The notes beneath the pieces were generated by a model. It ran no database searches and had not been told where the DNA came from. It saw nothing but the letters and a program-made list of their open reading frames with translations. The position numbers and the translations under genes are program-made. 64,000 nucleotides of DNA, taken from JAIBJN01 sp963775625. Lineage in GTDB: Bacteria > Actinomycetota > Thermoleophilia > Gaiellales > Gaiellaceae. The DNA lies in the NCBI GenBank assembly GCA_963775625.1, contig CAVZJM010000016.1:62001-126000 (forward strand), read 5' to 3'. Shown here one piece after another: positions 62,029 through 64,000 of the stretch; within the stretch, counting starts at the first letter, position 1; each line of letters opens with the position of its first letter.

Positions 62029-62952
62029 CTACGCGCTGAGGACGGAGACGACGTCGCGGACCGCGGCGGCCGACTCGGCCAGCGCGGCGCGCTCGGCCTC
62101 CGTCAGGTCGAGCTCGACGATCTCCTCGATTCCCGCCGCTCCGAGCTTGACCGGGACGCCCATGTACAGGTCGTCGATCCCGTACTCGCCCTCGAGCAGG
62201 GCAGTGCAGGGGAGGACGCGCTTCTGGTCGAGCATGACCGCGTCGACCATCTGCGCCACGGCAGCGCCCGGCGCGTACCACGCCGACGTGCCGAGGAGCT
62301 CGACGATCTCGCCGCCGCCCTTCCGCGTGCGCTCGACCATCGCCTCGATCGCCTGCGCCGAGGCGAGCTTCGTCAACGGCACGCCGCCGACCGACGTCGC
62401 GGAGACGACGGGCACCATCTGGTCGCCGTGCCCGCCGAGCACCATCGCGGTGACGTCCTTGGCCGAGGCCCCCGTCTCCCACGCGATGAACGTGCTGAAA
62501 CGCGCGGTGTCGAGGATGCCGGCCATCCCGAGCACGCGCTCGCGCGGCCAGCCGGAGACGTTCTTGGCCACGTGGCACATCGCGTCGAGCGGGTTGGACA
62601 CGATCATCAGGATCGCGTCAGGCGAGCGCTCCACCGCCTCACGGGTGACGGAGCCGACGATCTGCTCGTTCGTCGTCACGAGATCGTCGCGGCTCATGCC
62701 GGGCTTGCGCGGAAGCCCCGCCGTGATGACGACGACGTCGGAGCCGGCGGTCTCCTCGTATCCGTTCGAGCCGGTGATCGTCGGCTCGTAGCCGAGCACC
62801 GGGCCCGCCTCGTTCAGGTCGAGGGCCTTCCCCTGCGGCAGGCCTTCCTTGATGTCCACGAGGACGACGTTCGCGTAATCGCGCCGCGCGATCTCCTGGG
62901 CGGCCGTCGCGCCGACGTTGCCCGCTCCGACCACTGTCACTTTCCGTCTCAA
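62029..62952 (-). CDS. mdh: Malate dehydrogenase (LDH-like type)
   Basis: 307 residues. NAD-binding VTVVGAGNVGATAAQEIARR with Asp33 for NAD; substrate loop GLPRKPGMSRDDL with the Arg at the malate/lactate-discriminating position; catalytic His175 in VLGGHGDQMVPV. Oxidises malate to oxaloacetate. ATG overlaps the icd stop by 4 bases; the two form a TCA-cycle operon. Confidence 0.95.
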   Translation of the reverse strand: MRRKVTVVGAGNVGATAAQEIARRDYANVVLVDIKEGLPQGKALDLNEAGPVLGYEPTITGSNGYEETAGSDVVVITAGLPRKPGMSRDDLVTTNEQIVGSVTREAVERSPDAILMIVSNPLDAMCHVAKNVSGWPRERVLGMAGILDTARFSTFIAWETGASAKDVTAMVLGGHGDQMVPVVSATSVGGVPLTKLASAQAIEAMVERTRKGGGEIVELLGTSAWYAPGAAVAQMVDAVMLDQKRVLPCTALLEGEYGIDDLYMGVPVKLGAAGIEEIVELDLTEAERAALAESAAAVRDVVSVLSA

Positions 62953-64000
62953 ACCCGCACTCCCATCGTGTCGATGATCGCGTCCGCGACCTCGCTCGTC
63001 CCGACCGCGGTCGGGTCGTCGCGGCGCGGCTTCATGTCGTAGGTGACGGACTTCCCCTCGGCGATCACGGCCGCGATCGCTCCCTCGAGCCGGTCGGCGG
63101 CTTCCCGCTCCTCCAGATGGCGGAGCATCATCACGCCGGAGAGCATCATCGCCATCGGGTTCACCCGGTTCTGCCCCGTGTACTTCGGCGCCGAGCCGTG
63201 CGTCGGCTCGAAGACCGCCGCATGCGCGCCGAAGTTGCCGCCCGGCGCGAGCCCGAGGCCGCCGATCAGCCCGGCGCAGAGGTCGGAGACGATGTCGCCG
63301 TAGAGGTTCGGGCAGACGAGGACGTCGTACTCCTCCGGCCGCTGGACGAGCTGCATCGAGAGGTTGTCGACGATCTTGTCCTCGAAGGCGATGTCCTCGT
63401 TCTCGGCCGCGACGTCCCGGGCGACCTGCAGGTAGAGCCCGTCTGTGAACTTCATGATGTTTGCCTTGTGGACGGCCGTCACCTTGCCACGGCCGTTCCT
63501 CCGCGCGTAGTCGAACGCGAACTCGACGATTCGCCGCGAGCCGCTCACGGAAATGGGCTTCAGGCTCAGGCCCGAGTCCTGGCGAACCGACGTCTCCAGC
63601 CGCTCCTCGACCCAGTGGATCAGCTCCAGCGCCTCCTCGCTCCCCTCCTCCGCCTCGATTCCGGCGTAGAGATCCTCCGTGTTCTCGCGGATGACGACGA
63701 GGTCGACGGCCTCGTAGCGCGAGCGCACCCCCGGGTAGCTCTTGCAGGGCCGGACCTGGCCGTAGAGGTCGAGGCTCTTCCGCAGGGCGACGTTCACCGA
63801 GCGGAAGCCCGTGCCCACCGGGGTCGTGATCGGGCCCTTGATCGCCACCCCGTTTCGCCTGATCGACTCGAGCACGTGATCGGGGAGCGGGTTCCCGCCG
63901 TAGCGGTCCATGACGTCGGCGCCGGCCTCCTGGACGTCCCAGTCGAGCTCGACTCCGGTGGCGTCCAGGACGCGCCGAGTCGCCTCGGCGATCTCGGGCC
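62949..64000 (-). CDS. icd: Isocitrate dehydrogenase (NAD-type, IMDH-like fold), N-terminus off the right edge
   Basis: Decarboxylating beta-hydroxyacid dehydrogenase. Visible part about 350 residues: KGPITTPVGTGFRSVNVALR, LYGQVRPCKSYPGVRS, VVIRENTEDLYAGIE (substrate phosphorylation-site-like region), TAVHKANIMKFTDGLYL with the catalytic Lys, and DIVSDLCAGLIGGLGLAPGG. The ENTEDLY form favours isocitrate over isopropylmalate. The frame stays open to base 64000, so the start lies outside. Confidence 0.92.
   Translation of the reverse strand, partial: PEIAEATRRVLDATGVELDWDVQEAGADVMDRYGGNPLPDHVLESIRRNGVAIKGPITTPVGTGFRSVNVALRKSLDLYGQVRPCKSYPGVRSRYEAVDLVVIRENTEDLYAGIEAEEGSEEALELIHWVEERLETSVRQDSGLSLKPISVSGSRRIVEFAFDYARRNGRGKVTAVHKANIMKFTDGLYLQVARDVAAENEDIAFEDKIVDNLSMQLVQRPEEYDVLVCPNLYGDIVSDLCAGLIGGLGLAPGGNFGAHAAVFEPTHGSAPKYTGQNRVNPMAMMLSGVMMLRHLEEREAADRLEGAIAAVIAEGKSVTYDMKPRRDDPTAVGTSEVADAIIDTMGVRV

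Overview
The window reads as a GC-rich actinobacterial chromosome segment. The rpsF-ssb-rpsR-rplI cluster, MurT/GatD peptidoglycan amidation, a SARP-type giant regulator, an ECF42-type sigma factor with its DGPF partner, and a fused biotin carboxylase/BCCP chain all point to Actinomycetota. The overall mix fits a deep-branching class such as Thermoleophilia (Gaiellales or Solirubrobacterales); that placement is inference, with no marker rRNA in the window. There is no prophage, insertion sequence or CRISPR array. Genes are densely packed, with many 1-4 base start/stop overlaps.

Layout. 1-1.8 kb: ribosomal/SSB operon (minus). 1.9-19.7 kb: small membrane and lipid-binding proteins, a GST, secreted LVIVD and SIMPL proteins, a 1278-residue SARP/cyclase/ATPase regulator, a rhodanese, an antiporter/DUF2252 pair, murJ, murT-gatD, and an alcohol dehydrogenase with an alpha/beta hydrolase. 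19.8-23.8 kb: secreted M28 peptidase and HYR/adhesin-like protein, both frameshifted. 23.8-30.1 kb: a selenocysteine locus, with tRNA-Sec (selC), a large membrane protein, selB, an O-methyltransferase and selA. 30.1-37 kb: VanW protein, bioY, LOG protein, site-2 protease, a secreted paralog pair (one decayed) and an XRE/nucleotidyltransferase module. 37-43.5 kb: MoaD-MoaE fusion, methylmalonyl-CoA mutase catalytic subunit, acyl-CoA carboxylase beta chain, DGPF protein and ECF42-like sigma. 43.5-51.6 kb: two decayed beta-propeller genes, a GGDEF/HD-GYP enzyme preceded by a 30-residue peptide gene, NlpC/P60 protein, dinB, a double GNAT and pgsA. 51.6-56.4 kb: biotin carboxylase/BCCP, Suc/Fer-like protein, a JmjC oxygenase and an Asp-rich 58-residue peptide. 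56.6-64 kb: sucC-sucD, aminotransferase, cupin-TPR, Lon-like PDZ protease, mdh and icd (runs off the right edge).

How the genes connect: mutase, carboxylase beta chain and biotin carboxylase/BCCP fit propionyl-CoA to succinyl-CoA conversion, feeding sucCD, mdh and icd of the TCA cycle. selA, selB and selC provide selenocysteine insertion, but no selenoprotein is visible here. murJ, murT, gatD, VanW and NlpC/P60 concern the envelope.

The most striking unexplained signal is a family of eight dispersed structured repeats of about 170 bp (seven clear, one divergent). In each copy the two outer arms are complementary to each other although the arm sequence differs from copy to copy, and the small central hairpin shows compensatory changes. 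In six of eight copies the terminal TAA/TAG of the element is, or directly abuts, the stop codon of the neighbouring gene. Second is an Asp/Thr-rich 58-residue peptide gene with a strong Shine-Dalgarno sequence that runs directly into a JmjC-type oxygenase gene. Several genes are broken by single-base changes at short G or C runs, which could be true decay or consensus errors.
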